A stretch of DNA of 64,000 nt from Cylindrospermum sp. NIES-4074 (GCA_003994795.1 AP018269.1:2049346-2113345), one strand, 5' to 3'. Numbered from the stretch's first letter, positions 45,902-55,323 are shown. Made by a program: numbers and translations. Notes: generated by a model not told the origin, from the sequence alone.

Positions 45902-47809
45902 TCAAGCCTGTTGGAGATAGTAATTAAAGCGTTCCCGGAGTTGTTCAACTGTTAGATTCTGAGTCCAATATTCTACCAAAGCGTGACCAAAAGCCCAAGC
46001 GTTGCGGTCAGGTGCGCCGGAGTTTTCTAGTAGTAATGGCCAAAGTGAAAGTAAATCAAAGTTGCGGGATGAAGAATTGTCTGTATTTAAAAGTGGAAAG
46101 AGTTCATAAGCCATTTGCAACTTACCAATGACAATTGGTAGCTGTTCCACGGGAATTTTTTCTGCTAGCAGATAAGCTAAGGTGGGAGATCCGGTTGATA
46201 GGGTGGAAACAAACTGAAGAACAGGACTTTTGAGAAGTGCAGTTAGTCCTTGGGTAGTCGCCATTTGGAAAGTGTAACGGTCGATGATTTTGGCTGCGGC
46301 GACGGTGCGGGTTTCGAGGTTCCGCAAAAAACGGGCGAGTCGCAGTTGCTTGGCGGGAGCGATCGCATCCACTAATCCCCAAGATAACATTTCTACTCCC
46401 CAAGCAGCGCGTCCTGTCTGAATGTCAGCGGTGACGACAGGTAAAACCAATTGACAAAAATCACCCAAGCGTTGACTGCGATATTCTGTAGCTTCCCGGA
46501 TGGCTTTTTCTTTGGGACGGTTACCTTCTTCCCAATCATAGTTTGATTCCCACTCGCGGAGAGGACGCAGGCGATCTACTTGGGTAACAATGGTAATTAC
46601 AGGTAAGTCTGCAACTTCCGCCTGCATATCTTGCAAAAAGTCTACATCCATTTGCAAGGCGGGATCAAGGGCTGGGGTAACTAACAGCAGTAAATCGGCG
46701 TTGCTTCCATAGTCTAATACTAAGTCTCGCAGACTTCCCCGATTTACTTGTTCATAACCTGGAGTATCCCACAGCGTTAGGGTTTCCCCGCTTTCAGTTT
46801 CCCAGTGATAACTCTGGATTTGGTCGGTGCTGGGCAATACATCGACGGCGGCTAAGTCTGCTTGAAATAGAGTGTTAATCAAACTACTTTTTCCTGAACC
46901 AGTGCGCCCCACCAATAATATATTTACAGGTTTTTGCTCAACTGCTTCGGGGGTTTCAACTTGGGCGATGATGTCTCGTAGGGTTTGGGTTTTTGCTTGG
47001 GGTAAGGTGGGGGTGGAAACGGCAGATATAGTTGTGCTACCACTATAAAGTGCGATCGCCTGCCGACACAAATTCCGCAGCGCGGTTTCTCTGAGTAATT
47101 GGCTCAAATTCACCAATAATTCTTGAGTTGCTTGGTTACTGTAACCCTTGCTGGCTTGTTTTGCCACTGCTGCCACTGGATTTAATAGCCACTGCGCCCA
47201 ATTCCAAGCTTGCCAGAATTTGCGAGCGGATGGCTCTAGCTTGCGGTAGACTTCATAAGCTTGATAAGCTTGGCCGACGGTGACTTGATTCAGCACCGGG
47301 GATAACTTCTGCAACCATTGATCTAAATCATCCACTGTTCCCCGAATCAACCCGTAAGCTTGGGGAATGTAAATGTTGAGTAGGGGATATTTAACTTCAG
47401 GATAATAGATTTGGGCGATCGCAATTACTAAATCTTGACATCTTGTCCAGAAGGTGGGCCAATCTTCCCAAAGAGGGCGATCGTTTTTTGCTGCTTCCAG
47501 AATTGCTTGTAGTGCTGATGCTGCTTGCTGTGTGGGGTTGTTTCCCGTTGGTGAGACTATATTATTCTCTGCGGTTGATTCTAGTTGTTCTTGAACTTCC
47601 GCTAATACCGTTTCTATCTGGTTTACAGCCGGTTTAGTCCATCTTACAAGTAGCGATCGCCAACCCACAAAAACAAGGGTAAATATCCCCCAAATCCAGC
47701 TAATGCCCCAAGTGTGGATTTGCAAGCCTGCGGATACCAGTAAGAAAACGATGATTGTGGCGATCGGTGCTGCTAATACAATCCACTGCCATATTTTTAA
47801 TCGTACCAT
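45902..47809 (-). CDS. Membrane-anchored GTPase (Era/YcjX-like G domain)
   Basis: 635 residues. Two N-terminal transmembrane helices (about 9-29 and 34-55), a helical region (60-280), then a G domain: P-loop GRTGSGKSS 301-309, G3 WDTPGYE 347-353 and G4 TQVD 409-412. A helical C-terminal third follows (about 480-635). The G domain belongs to the Era/TrmE-like superfamily often found with DUF697. Cyanobacterial members have no defined role. It precedes the nuclease-like gene by 6 bp (operon) and is divergent from the deaminase-fold gene 137 bp away. Confidence 0.88.
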   Translation of the reverse strand: MVRLKIWQWIVLAAPIATIIVFLLVSAGLQIHTWGISWIWGIFTLVFVGWRSLLVRWTKPAVNQIETVLAEVQEQLESTAENNIVSPTGNNPTQQAASALQAILEAAKNDRPLWEDWPTFWTRCQDLVIAIAQIYYPEVKYPLLNIYIPQAYGLIRGTVDDLDQWLQKLSPVLNQVTVGQAYQAYEVYRKLEPSARKFWQAWNWAQWLLNPVAAVAKQASKGYSNQATQELLVNLSQLLRETALRNLCRQAIALYSGSTTISAVSTPTLPQAKTQTLRDIIAQVETPEAVEQKPVNILLVGRTGSGKSSLINTLFQADLAAVDVLPSTDQIQSYHWETESGETLTLWDTPGYEQVNRGSLRDLVLDYGSNADLLLLVTPALDPALQMDVDFLQDMQAEVADLPVITIVTQVDRLRPLREWESNYDWEEGNRPKEKAIREATEYRSQRLGDFCQLVLPVVTADIQTGRAAWGVEMLSWGLVDAIAPAKQLRLARFLRNLETRTVAAAKIIDRYTFQMATTQGLTALLKSPVLQFVSTLSTGSPTLAYLLAEKIPVEQLPIVIGKLQMAYELFPLLNTDNSSSRNFDLLSLWPLLLENSGAPDRNAWAFGHALVEYWTQNLTVEQLRERFNYYLQQA

Positions 47810-47946
47810 TGTTTTATACCTATTTTAAGTTGAGTTCTTATATTGTTATTGTGGAGGTAAATGCTTGTGTGGTGCGTGCTGGGTTACTGGTTTATCATTC
47901 ATCCTATCAAGGAAATAACATCCTGTACGGATGCCAATATCATTGA

Positions 47947-48435
47947 ATGATAATTACGCAAGATATTTTAAATGATGGAGAAGAAAATCCTATCAAGGAA
48001 ATGTTACGGGAATCTGCTGCTCAAATTCGAGATAATATTCTCAAGAAACCCATCCTCATAACTCCATTTCTTAAAGTGAAAAGTAATGTTGCAGTTGCTG
48101 AAGTGCGTATCCAGGATAATTTAGTTTTTCGTAGAGAAGCAACATCTAACGAGAAAAGTCCAATTCCTATACCTATCCCCAAGTCACAAGGAGGGCAATT
48201 TGAACCAGGAATTGACTCTTATAGCAAACGCCCTATGAATACTGATGCTGAATACAAAATATTATCCGCAATTGCAGATACTCTTGAGATGAACTACGAT
48301 CTGCAAGTAGAAGGGTATCTCTATCTTTATACGGAACTATACCCTTGTGAAAGTTGTCAAGGTGTTTTCAGACAGTTTGAGAAGAAGTTTCCAAACATAA
48401 AGGTACAAGTATTCTGGCGCTACCCCTATCCTTAA
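47947..48435 (+). CDS. Deaminase-superfamily protein (BURPS668_1122-like toxin type)
   Basis: 162 residues with a zinc-deaminase signature. NTDAEYKIL gives a DxE motif (D100/E102) in place of the classic HxE. LYTELYPCESCQGV supplies the PCxxC pair (C134/C137) about 32 residues later, in the spacing of the cytidine deaminase fold. This D-x-E variant resembles the BURPS668_1122-type deaminases known as toxin domains of polymorphic toxins. No secretion or trafficking domain is attached. The preceding 90 residues include a helix and a beta strand (VAVAEVRIQDNLVF), which is the first strand of the fold. Substrate (nucleic acid base or free nucleotide) unknown. Confidence 0.78.
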   Translation: MIITQDILNDGEENPIKEMLRESAAQIRDNILKKPILITPFLKVKSNVAVAEVRIQDNLVFRREATSNEKSPIPIPIPKSQGGQFEPGIDSYSKRPMNTDAEYKILSAIADTLEMNYDLQVEGYLYLYTELYPCESCQGVFRQFEKKFPNIKVQVFWRYPYP

Positions 48436-48493
48436 GAAGGAAAAAAGTTTTATCACTATATCTATCAAATTAATTTAAAGAGAGCAAGACATT

Positions 48494-49357
48494 ATGATAT
48501 CAACACCAAGTCTAGCTAGAAATTTTAACCAGTATTCACTAAATACAACACCTGAGCCTCTTCAGGTTTTATTTAACAAAATTAAGCTAAAACATTATGA
48601 AGAATTATATGAACCAGAGGCAGATGGAACTGCTTCACTACAAGATGATTTAAATGCAGTTCTAGAAGTGCTTCGTGACAGTGATCAGTCAGTCAATCAT
48701 CTTCGATATGTCTGGATGGCACTTATATTGAGTTTATCCGTAGAACCTACTTTAGAATACTATGATCCAAGTAATTCATTACTAAAAATAATTATTAAAT
48801 TACTAGAAGAAGTGTTACGTGAAACTATCAATTTTTCAAGTAAGAGTATCAGTATTACAACTGATACTCTTGATAACTTAATTAATGAGATATTTAAATC
48901 TCATGAATCTTATTTTCAAATAAAAACAGCCAATTTTCAGGCAATTAGTGAAGCATTGGATGTTTTTTATAATGCGCTGAGAGTTATCAACTATGACCAA
49001 GCCGTAGAAGCAATTTTAGAAATTTTAGATGATTGCTTAGAAGGGTATGCAATTTTTCCAGGTTCCTATGGCAGACGTGAGTTGTTTGACTGGTGGTTAT
49101 TCGAGGTTGTACCAGCTAGCTATAATTTATTACCTCCAAAAACATTTTATGTGGTAGAAGGAGTAGAAAATAAGGAAGAAATTAACTTACGCCAAACTAA
49201 GTTATCAAGGAAAATTTACAATGAGATATTGTATACTTTGCAAAAGTATAATAAGTATATTCTCTCCAATACTGGAAACATGAATATTGGATCGTTCAAA
49301 AATCCGCTAAAGATAAATAATCGACCAGAACTGAGTCAATTAGTAGAAATTAAATAA
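48494..49357 (+). CDS. Unknown protein downstream of the deaminase-fold gene
   Basis: 287 residues, mostly helical, acidic and rich in Leu/Ile; no signal peptide, membrane segment or motif I recognise. Landmarks are ELYEPEADGTASLQDDL near the N-terminus and YGRRELFDWWLFEVVP near residue 198. The gene starts 58 bp after the deaminase stop with an AGAGAG ribosome site, and is 9 bp before the next gene. The operon position suggests an immunity protein or co-factor. That is inference only. Confidence 0.65.
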   Translation: MISTPSLARNFNQYSLNTTPEPLQVLFNKIKLKHYEELYEPEADGTASLQDDLNAVLEVLRDSDQSVNHLRYVWMALILSLSVEPTLEYYDPSNSLLKIIIKLLEEVLRETINFSSKSISITTDTLDNLINEIFKSHESYFQIKTANFQAISEALDVFYNALRVINYDQAVEAILEILDDCLEGYAIFPGSYGRRELFDWWLFEVVPASYNLLPPKTFYVVEGVENKEEINLRQTKLSRKIYNEILYTLQKYNKYILSNTGNMNIGSFKNPLKINNRPELSQLVEIK

Positions 49358-49366
49358 TAAATTATT

Positions 49367-49756
49367 ATGAGCGAACAACAAGATAGTAGCCAAGACCTAA
49401 TAGGCACATTAATACAATCTCTACAAACAGGGAAATCGGTTGATGAAGAAAAGGAAAGTTATGGAGAGGAATATATTGCTCAACTTAAATCAGCTTGCCA
49501 TAATTTTCTCAAAAAAGATGCTTTTCAAGTTGGGCAATTAGTGAAATGGAAAGAAAATCTCAAGAATAGGACAATACCTTATAAAAATCAGCCAGCTATT
49601 GTTGTGGAAACACTAGCTGAACCAGTTGTCAGCAACGAAGAAGAATCTGGTAGTCCCTATTTTCGAGAAACTCTCGACATTATCTTAGGAATCTTGGTTG
49701 ATGATGATACCTTTCTCACTTTTTACTACGATAGCCGGAGATTTGAGGCTTACTAA
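49367..49756 (+). CDS. Unknown protein, possible immunity protein
   Basis: 129 residues, acidic. The C-terminal half, PYFRETLDIILGILVDDDTF and FYYDSRRFEAY, looks like a conserved strand-rich domain seen at the C-termini of small proteins of unknown function. The N-terminal 35 residues are polar. It begins 9 bp after the previous stop and closes the three-gene set. Acidic small proteins in this position are often immunity proteins for basic toxins, but I cannot confirm that here. Confidence 0.65.
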   Translation: MSEQQDSSQDLIGTLIQSLQTGKSVDEEKESYGEEYIAQLKSACHNFLKKDAFQVGQLVKWKENLKNRTIPYKNQPAIVVETLAEPVVSNEEESGSPYFRETLDIILGILVDDDTFLTFYYDSRRFEAY

Positions 49757-50174
49757 ATCACGGTAGATCCCAAGATATCATCCAGATTAATTTTAGCTGT
49801 ACCTTTGCAGAAGTGTGAAGATAGCCTCTAAAAGCCTCTAAAAGACCTTGCTGAGACGGGTTTGCGGCTGATGGGTATAGGTGTAAATCTGCTGACGATA
49901 TTGACCCTAAAGTATACAAATGTAAAAAATAGTAACAAACACGCATAATCTACATATATTTACAGTTATAACCTATAGCAATAGTAATAATTACTTAAAC
50001 TTCTAGGGAAAACGCTGCCAAAAATTCTGAACCCAACCTTCAGATTTCAAGCAGCTATTGTATTTGTTAGTTTCGGGAAAAGATGTCGGTGCAATTAAAT
50101 TGCTGTGTGGCTTTCTAACTATTGAGAAAGTTCTAATTTGTCATGTAACTAACTTGTGGAGTTTAAGTTTAGCT
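49757..50174. other. Intergenic region, no feature recognised
   Basis: 418 bp. It contains a duplicated AGCCTCTAAA motif (49824 and 49834) and AT-rich DNA. The open frame continuing into DUF1350 from 50058 is treated as untranslated leader. Confidence 0.5.
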
Positions 50175-51269
50175 ATGAGATTTCAACCAGTTTCTCACAG
50201 TTGGGTTGCCCTTAATTCAAAACCTAAAGGAGTAATTCAATTTATTGGTGGGGCTTTCTTTGGTACATTTTGGCCGATGCTGTTCTACCGCAATTTATTA
50301 CAGCGTTTTTTTGATGATGGTTATACAATCATCCTGCTACCCTTCAACTTCTCTTTTAACCATTATGCTGAGTCGGGATTTTTAATTAGAGAACAGTATG
50401 AAATCACGCCAGAACTTGTGAGAAGAGCAATACTCGCAGGCTATGATTATAAACCTTATCTAGATGATCAAAACTTTGCTTGGGTGGGCCATAGCATTGG
50501 CTGTAAATACATTGCTCTCTTAGAAGGATTTAGCGCTCTACCAAGCGATGAACAAGGCATTAAAGCATTTATCACAAAAGTGGTCGAAGAAACATCAAAA
50601 TCCACAGATTCTCCAGAAAAAGTTAAGCAAAAGATTGACGGAACTGTAGCAGATATTCTCATTCTGATTAATGACCTAGAGCAACAAAGAGCAACAGCTA
50701 CAGAACTAATCAAGTACTATATTTCTCAAGACCCTAAGGTCAAAAATGTTAATGACAAAAGTCTTGATGTGATAATTACCAGTATCTTTATTAAAGGGCA
50801 ACCGTCTTTATTATTAGCCCCTGTAAATACTGGACTTGAAAGTGCAGTTCCTAAACCTTTAGCAGACATCATTATCAAATTTGGGTTTGATGTCAAACCA
50901 ACCCCTAAAGAAACCTATGCCTTAATCAAGGATGGTGATTTATTTAATCTTTTGGGTTTGGTATCCTTTCCGTTAGATAATATTGCTAAGTCAACCGTTC
51001 AGTGGTTTGATGAGACATTTAAAAAGCCACCTAAGCCCCCAAATTCACCTAATGATTATCGGCAAGTTTTAAAAGGTGGACATTTAAGACCGCTAGGTTT
51101 TAGGATAGGCAATCTTGTCTTCAATTTTCCAGACCTCCGCTTCCTGATTAAACCAAATCAAATGCCCCCGATTATTGAATCAACGCAAAGACGAAGTACA
51201 GAATTTGAAACTCCTGTAAGTCAATTGTACCAACGTCTAGAAAAAAAGCAGGAGTCCAAAAATAAATAA
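50175..51269 (+). CDS. DUF1350 alpha/beta-hydrolase-like protein
   Basis: 364 residues from ATG 50175 (MRFQPVSHSWVALN). The longer frame upstream lacks family character. GVIQFIGGAFFGTFWP is the conserved DUF1350 block and WVGHSIGCKY looks like a nucleophile elbow (Ser in GHSIG). The family occurs in cyanobacteria and plastids and is predicted to hydrolyse lipids or esters. This member carries an extra, highly charged insert of about 100 residues after the elbow (KVVEETSKSTDSPEKVKQ...), longer than the usual 250-residue protein. Confidence 0.8.
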   Translation: MRFQPVSHSWVALNSKPKGVIQFIGGAFFGTFWPMLFYRNLLQRFFDDGYTIILLPFNFSFNHYAESGFLIREQYEITPELVRRAILAGYDYKPYLDDQNFAWVGHSIGCKYIALLEGFSALPSDEQGIKAFITKVVEETSKSTDSPEKVKQKIDGTVADILILINDLEQQRATATELIKYYISQDPKVKNVNDKSLDVIITSIFIKGQPSLLLAPVNTGLESAVPKPLADIIIKFGFDVKPTPKETYALIKDGDLFNLLGLVSFPLDNIAKSTVQWFDETFKKPPKPPNSPNDYRQVLKGGHLRPLGFRIGNLVFNFPDLRFLIKPNQMPPIIESTQRRSTEFETPVSQLYQRLEKKQESKNK

Positions 51270-51417
51270 GTCAAATTATGTCTTACTAAGACAATTATCT
51301 GTTTAATAAACTGTACTCTTTGGGTTCTTGAGCATAACCCGAAGAGTACCTATTTTTTTAGATCTTGCTGAATTTGAGGATAAAATCAAGAAATGTAAAA
51401 TTATTGATGAATTAGAG

Positions 51418-52398
51418 ATGCAGACTAGCCAAAAACTCTCCTTTCCTAGCATGGGTTGTGGAACTTGGGCATGGGGCAACCAACTGCTCTGGGGATATGA
51501 TGAAAGTATGGATGAGCAGTTGCAAGCAGTTTTTAACCTGTGTGTGAGCAACGGTGTCACCTTATTTGATACTGGCGATTCCTACGGTACGGGGAGATTG
51601 AACGGGCGCAGTGAGAAGCTTTTGGGGCGATTTTCTAGGGAATATCAGGGGCTAGGTAAAGAGAATATTTGCATTGCTACCAAGCTGGCTGCTTACCCTT
51701 GGAGATGGACACGTCAAGCAATGGTATCCGCTTGTAAGGCTTCTGCTCAACGTTTGGGAAAAAATGTCGATTTGGTGCAAATGCACTGGTCTACAGCCAA
51801 TTACGCACCTTGGCAAGAGACAGGACTGTTGGATGGGTTAGCGGATCTTTATGAACAAGGGCTAGTTAAGGGGGTGGGATTATCTAATTATGGGCCGAAA
51901 CGACTCCAATATGTGCAACAAAAGTTTGCTAAAAGAGGAGTACCAATTACGTCTTTGCAAGTTCAATACTCGCTGCTGTCAACCTATCCTGTTACCCAAT
52001 TGGGGTTAAAAGAAGTTTGTGATGATTTGGGAATTAAATTGATTGCTTACAGTCCTCTAGCTTTGGGGCTGTTGACAGGAAAATTTTCTGAGAAAGGCCC
52101 GTTTCCCAAGGGTATCAGAGGTTTGTTGTTTAGACAATTATTGCCAGGAATGCGATCGCTTTTGGGATGTCTGCGTGAGGTGGCAAATTCCCGCAATAAA
52201 TCTATGTCCCAGGTAGCAATTAACTGGTGTATCTGTAAAGGTACAGTCCCCATCCCTGGTGCCAAGAGTTTGCAGCAAGCAACAGAGAATATTGGTGCTT
52301 TGGGTTGGCTGTTGAGTGATAGTGAGGTTGCAGAGTTAGATCAAGCTGCTGCGAATGCGGATAAGAAGATGGTGCAGAATATTTTTCAGACTAAGTGA
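51418..52398 (+). CDS. Aldo/keto reductase
   Basis: NADPH-dependent (beta/alpha)8 oxidoreductase of 326 residues from ATG 51418 (MQTSQKLSFPSMGCGTWAWG). Catalytic tetrad candidates: Asp and Tyr in LFDTGDSYGTG, Lys in CIATKLA, His in VQMHW. The C-terminal phosphate-binding segment GTVPIPGAKSLQQATENIGAL is intact. The family resembles cyanobacterial and plant AKRs such as the pyridoxal reductase-like group. Substrate undetermined. Confidence 0.92.
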   Translation: MQTSQKLSFPSMGCGTWAWGNQLLWGYDESMDEQLQAVFNLCVSNGVTLFDTGDSYGTGRLNGRSEKLLGRFSREYQGLGKENICIATKLAAYPWRWTRQAMVSACKASAQRLGKNVDLVQMHWSTANYAPWQETGLLDGLADLYEQGLVKGVGLSNYGPKRLQYVQQKFAKRGVPITSLQVQYSLLSTYPVTQLGLKEVCDDLGIKLIAYSPLALGLLTGKFSEKGPFPKGIRGLLFRQLLPGMRSLLGCLREVANSRNKSMSQVAINWCICKGTVPIPGAKSLQQATENIGALGWLLSDSEVAELDQAAANADKKMVQNIFQTK

Positions 52399-52580
52399 AT
52401 TTTCTCATGAACTCAGATGATTAAAATTTAGGGATTGCTTTTGATTTATTTATTGACGCATTGACCATAATTGCAAGGCTATTTGTTTTTCATCAGCTAA
52501 TCACCAGAATCAAAGCCACAACATTATAAACTGTTCATTAAAATCGAAATTTGAGAGAATAGTAATATCCCTTCTATATA

Positions 52581-52814
52581 ATGAGCATGAAACTAGACCG
52601 TATTACCAGCAATCCTGCTCGGATGAATGGACAGCCGTGTATACGCAATCTGCGGCTTACAGTTCGTCGGGTAATAGAGTTACTAGCAATCTATCCTGAG
52701 CGTGAGGAATTGCGTCAAGAATTTCCTGAACTGGAAGACGAAGATATCCAGCAAGCCCTAATTTATGCTTCCACGTATCTAGACGATCGCATTATAGAAC
52801 TATCCCCAGTTTAA
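52581..52814 (+). CDS. DUF433 (VapB45-type) antitoxin, orphan
   Basis: 77 residues: ITSNPARMNGQPCIRNLRLT, then VRRVIELLAIYP and FPELEDEDIQQALIYAS, the standard DUF433 helix-turn-helix protein that is normally followed by a DUF5615 PIN-like toxin. No such toxin is found in the 93 bp before the next gene, so the partner has been lost or is elsewhere. The start could be ATG 52581 or 52587. Confidence 0.85.
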   Translation: MSMKLDRITSNPARMNGQPCIRNLRLTVRRVIELLAIYPEREELRQEFPELEDEDIQQALIYASTYLDDRIIELSPV

Positions 52815-52907
52815 GAAAATATTGCATTTCCATTGGTAATAATTGAGAAACGAGGTTATTAATTTGGTAAACTTCAACTTTTAGGAAACAAATCACAGCA
52901 TTGGGAA

Positions 52908-54158
52908 TTGGGAGGGTGTCGCGGAGTGGTGGATGGTGAAGGTACAGTTAACGCAGAAAAGATTCATTCCCAGGACTTTTTATGGCCGTTCTGGCCTGTC
53001 GTACCACTTTACCCCTATGGTAGACGGCGAACAATCCGCAAGGAAGTAATTAAGGATAGCATTTGGACTTTTGACCAGTTGCAGGGCATTTTCTACGTCG
53101 TTGTCCCAATTCGCATGACTGTGGTGAAGCTAGATGCAGGGGGTTTGCTTGTCTATGCACCTGTGGCACCAACAGTTGAGTGCATCCGACTGGTAAATGA
53201 GTTGGTGGCTGAACATGGGGATGTTAAATATATTATCCTGCCAACTATCTCTGGAATAGAACACAAAGTTTTTGTTGGCCCTTTTGCTAGATGCTTTCCT
53301 CATGCACAGGTGTTTGTTGCACCTCATCAGTGGAGTTTCCCGTTAAATCTGCCTTTGAGTTGGTTGGGTTTACCTGGGAAACGGACTCAGGTTTTGCCAG
53401 AAGATAGTAATCAAGCGCCTTTTGCTGATGAATTTGACTATGCGATGCTAGGCCCGATTGAACTTGGCCCTGGTCGATTTGCAGAGGTAGCATTTTTCCA
53501 CAAGCGATCGCACACTCTACTTCTAACAGATACCATAATCGCTGTTCCAGAAGATCCCCCGGCGATCGTCCAATTTGACCCTTACCCCTTATTGTTCCAT
53601 GCCAAGGATCAAGCCCCTGATAGGGTTGCAGACAATCAGGAAAACCGCCGTAAGGGATGGCAGCGTATAACCCTATTTGCTTTGTATTTCCAGCCCAGTG
53701 TGTTGAAAATTGCGAGCTTTGGTGAGGTGTTTCGCAATGCCTGGAAAGCGCCAGAACGCTCACGGAGGGCTTATTTTGGGTTATTTCCTTTTAAATGGGA
53801 GAGGGGTTGGGTGCGATCGTTTGCAGCTTTGCAAGGAAATGGGCGTTTATTTGTTGCCCCTATTTTACAAACTTTAATTCTCAATCGCGCACCGAGGGAA
53901 ACAATAAATTGGGCTGATAAAGTAGCGAGTTGGGATTTTGAGTGGATTATTCCCTGTCATTTTGATGCCCCAATTAAAGCAGAACCCCAGCAATTTCGCC
54001 AAGCATTTTCTTTTTTAGAAAAGCAGCCGGCTTTTAGTGCAGGTTTATTTAGTAGTAATAGTTATCCTTTACCGGAAGATGATTTTCAAACTTTGCGAGA
54101 TATTGATGCGGGGTTAAATAAGTTTGGCATTGTCCCACCGAAAAGGGAGAAGGTTTAA
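52908..54158 (+). CDS. DUF4336 family protein
   Basis: Up to 416 residues. No ATG fits; TTG 52908 or GTG 52926/52929 are possible starts. The metallo-beta-lactamase-like DUF4336 family is indicated by FLWPFWPVVPLYPYGRRRTI, KYIILPTISGIEHKVFVGPF (the H of the family's metal-like site), TLLLTDTIIAVPEDPP and the C-terminal WIIPCHFDAP. Found in cyanobacteria and plants; role unknown. The classical HxHxDH zinc motif is absent. Confidence 0.82.
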   Translation: MGGCRGVVDGEGTVNAEKIHSQDFLWPFWPVVPLYPYGRRRTIRKEVIKDSIWTFDQLQGIFYVVVPIRMTVVKLDAGGLLVYAPVAPTVECIRLVNELVAEHGDVKYIILPTISGIEHKVFVGPFARCFPHAQVFVAPHQWSFPLNLPLSWLGLPGKRTQVLPEDSNQAPFADEFDYAMLGPIELGPGRFAEVAFFHKRSHTLLLTDTIIAVPEDPPAIVQFDPYPLLFHAKDQAPDRVADNQENRRKGWQRITLFALYFQPSVLKIASFGEVFRNAWKAPERSRRAYFGLFPFKWERGWVRSFAALQGNGRLFVAPILQTLILNRAPRETINWADKVASWDFEWIIPCHFDAPIKAEPQQFRQAFSFLEKQPAFSAGLFSSNSYPLPEDDFQTLRDIDAGLNKFGIVPPKREKV

Positions 54159-54203
54159 TAAAAATAAAATGAAGAAAAATGCTGAATTGTACCGTCGTTT
54201 AGC

Positions 54204-54586
54204 ATGATACGTTACCTGACATTATCTGAAGTCATTGATCTGCATCGTCAGATAATTGAGCAGTCTGGTGGAATTTCTGGTGTACGCGATTTAGGTTTAC
54301 TAGAATCTGCTGTTTCTCAGCCAAAAATGATTTTTGGGGGAGAAGATTTATATCCTGAAGTGACTGATAAAGCGGCTACACTAGGCTTTTCTTTGATTAA
54401 AAATCATCCTTTTGTAGATGGTAACGTGCTGAACACGCAGCTATGGAAATTTTTCTAGTATTGAACGGTCTAGAAATCGTTGCTTTAGTGGATGAGCAAG
54501 AGCAAATCATTCTAATGTTAGCAGATAGTCAGTTGGTACGTGAAGAATTTACTGATTGGCTTAAGAAAAATATTAGAATAATTTAA
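54204..54586 (+). pseudogene. Doc-type (Fic-fold) death-on-curing toxin, frameshifted
   Basis: The first frame (MIRYLTLSEVIDLHRQIIEQ...) is Doc-like up to HPFVDGN (68-74), then reads VLNTQLWKFF and stops at 54458. From 54428 another frame continues the family sequence (AEHAAMEIFLVLNGLEIVAL...) to 54586. Comparison with the HxFxDGNKR motif implies a 4-base deletion right after GGTAAC, which removes the Lys-Arg of the nucleotide-binding motif. A preceding mini-frame (MKKNAELYRRLA) overlaps the start and may be an antitoxin remnant. Confidence 0.82.
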
Positions 54587-55323
54587 AATAAATTCTGTTT
54601 ACGGGCAATGAACGCTGTATGATTTTTCGGGAGAACATACTCGCCATAACTATTCATTGTTTCTACCAGAAAGCCTACTTCACCCAATAATTTAGCTAAA
54701 TCTGTTGAATTATATAACTGTTGACGATGAACTTCATCATCTCGTCTGTAGTGTTCACCCACTTGGCGAAAACTAATAATCCGACGAGTCAAAATCTTTT
54801 TTTCTCCATCCTCATCCTTTTCCACTAACACTAACCAATCATCTCCTTCCGTGAAACTTTTGGTTGTGGTTCCCGGTGTGATTTGTCCCGCTTCCGCAAT
54901 ATCGAAGATGAAGACACCCCCAGGATTTAAGGCGCTATAAATGCGGTGAAATAACTGAACCAAAGTTTGGCTATTGTTGTCTGTATCAAATAAGTAATTG
55001 AGACATTCACTAATTGACGTGATAGCATTACAAGGTGGAATCTCAGTTTTGAATAATGATTCAATGCGAAATTCAGCATTAGGAACTCTTTTGCGGGCAA
55101 TATCTATCATCGCCGCAGAAATATCTATTCCGAGAACCTGATAATTAGCTTTGGCTAATTCATTCGCCCATAAGCCGCTACCGCATCCTAAATCTACTAC
55201 TAAACCTGAGTTTATTTTGTTTTGCTTGAGAATTTCCAATATACCAGGAGCAGACTTGAGAGCATAGTCACTGTAACCAACATCATGAATAAACGCGAGG
55301 TCTTCTTTGTAGTATTCTTTCAT
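54583..55323 (-). CDS. Class I SAM-dependent methyltransferase
   Basis: 246 residues. SAM-binding motif I is VVDLGCGSGLWANEL (about 42-56), the adenine-binding acidic loop is GIDISAAMI, and PNAEFRIESLF and LNPGGVFIFDIA follow. The substrate is unknown. The 3' end overlaps the end of the frameshifted doc gene by 4 bp on the opposite strand. The start ATG and the N-terminus MKEYYKEDLAFIHDVGY are typical. Confidence 0.92.
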   Translation of the reverse strand: MKEYYKEDLAFIHDVGYSDYALKSAPGILEILKQNKINSGLVVDLGCGSGLWANELAKANYQVLGIDISAAMIDIARKRVPNAEFRIESLFKTEIPPCNAITSISECLNYLFDTDNNSQTLVQLFHRIYSALNPGGVFIFDIAEAGQITPGTTTKSFTEGDDWLVLVEKDEDGEKKILTRRIISFRQVGEHYRRDDEVHRQQLYNSTDLAKLLGEVGFLVETMNSYGEYVLPKNHTAFIARKQNLF

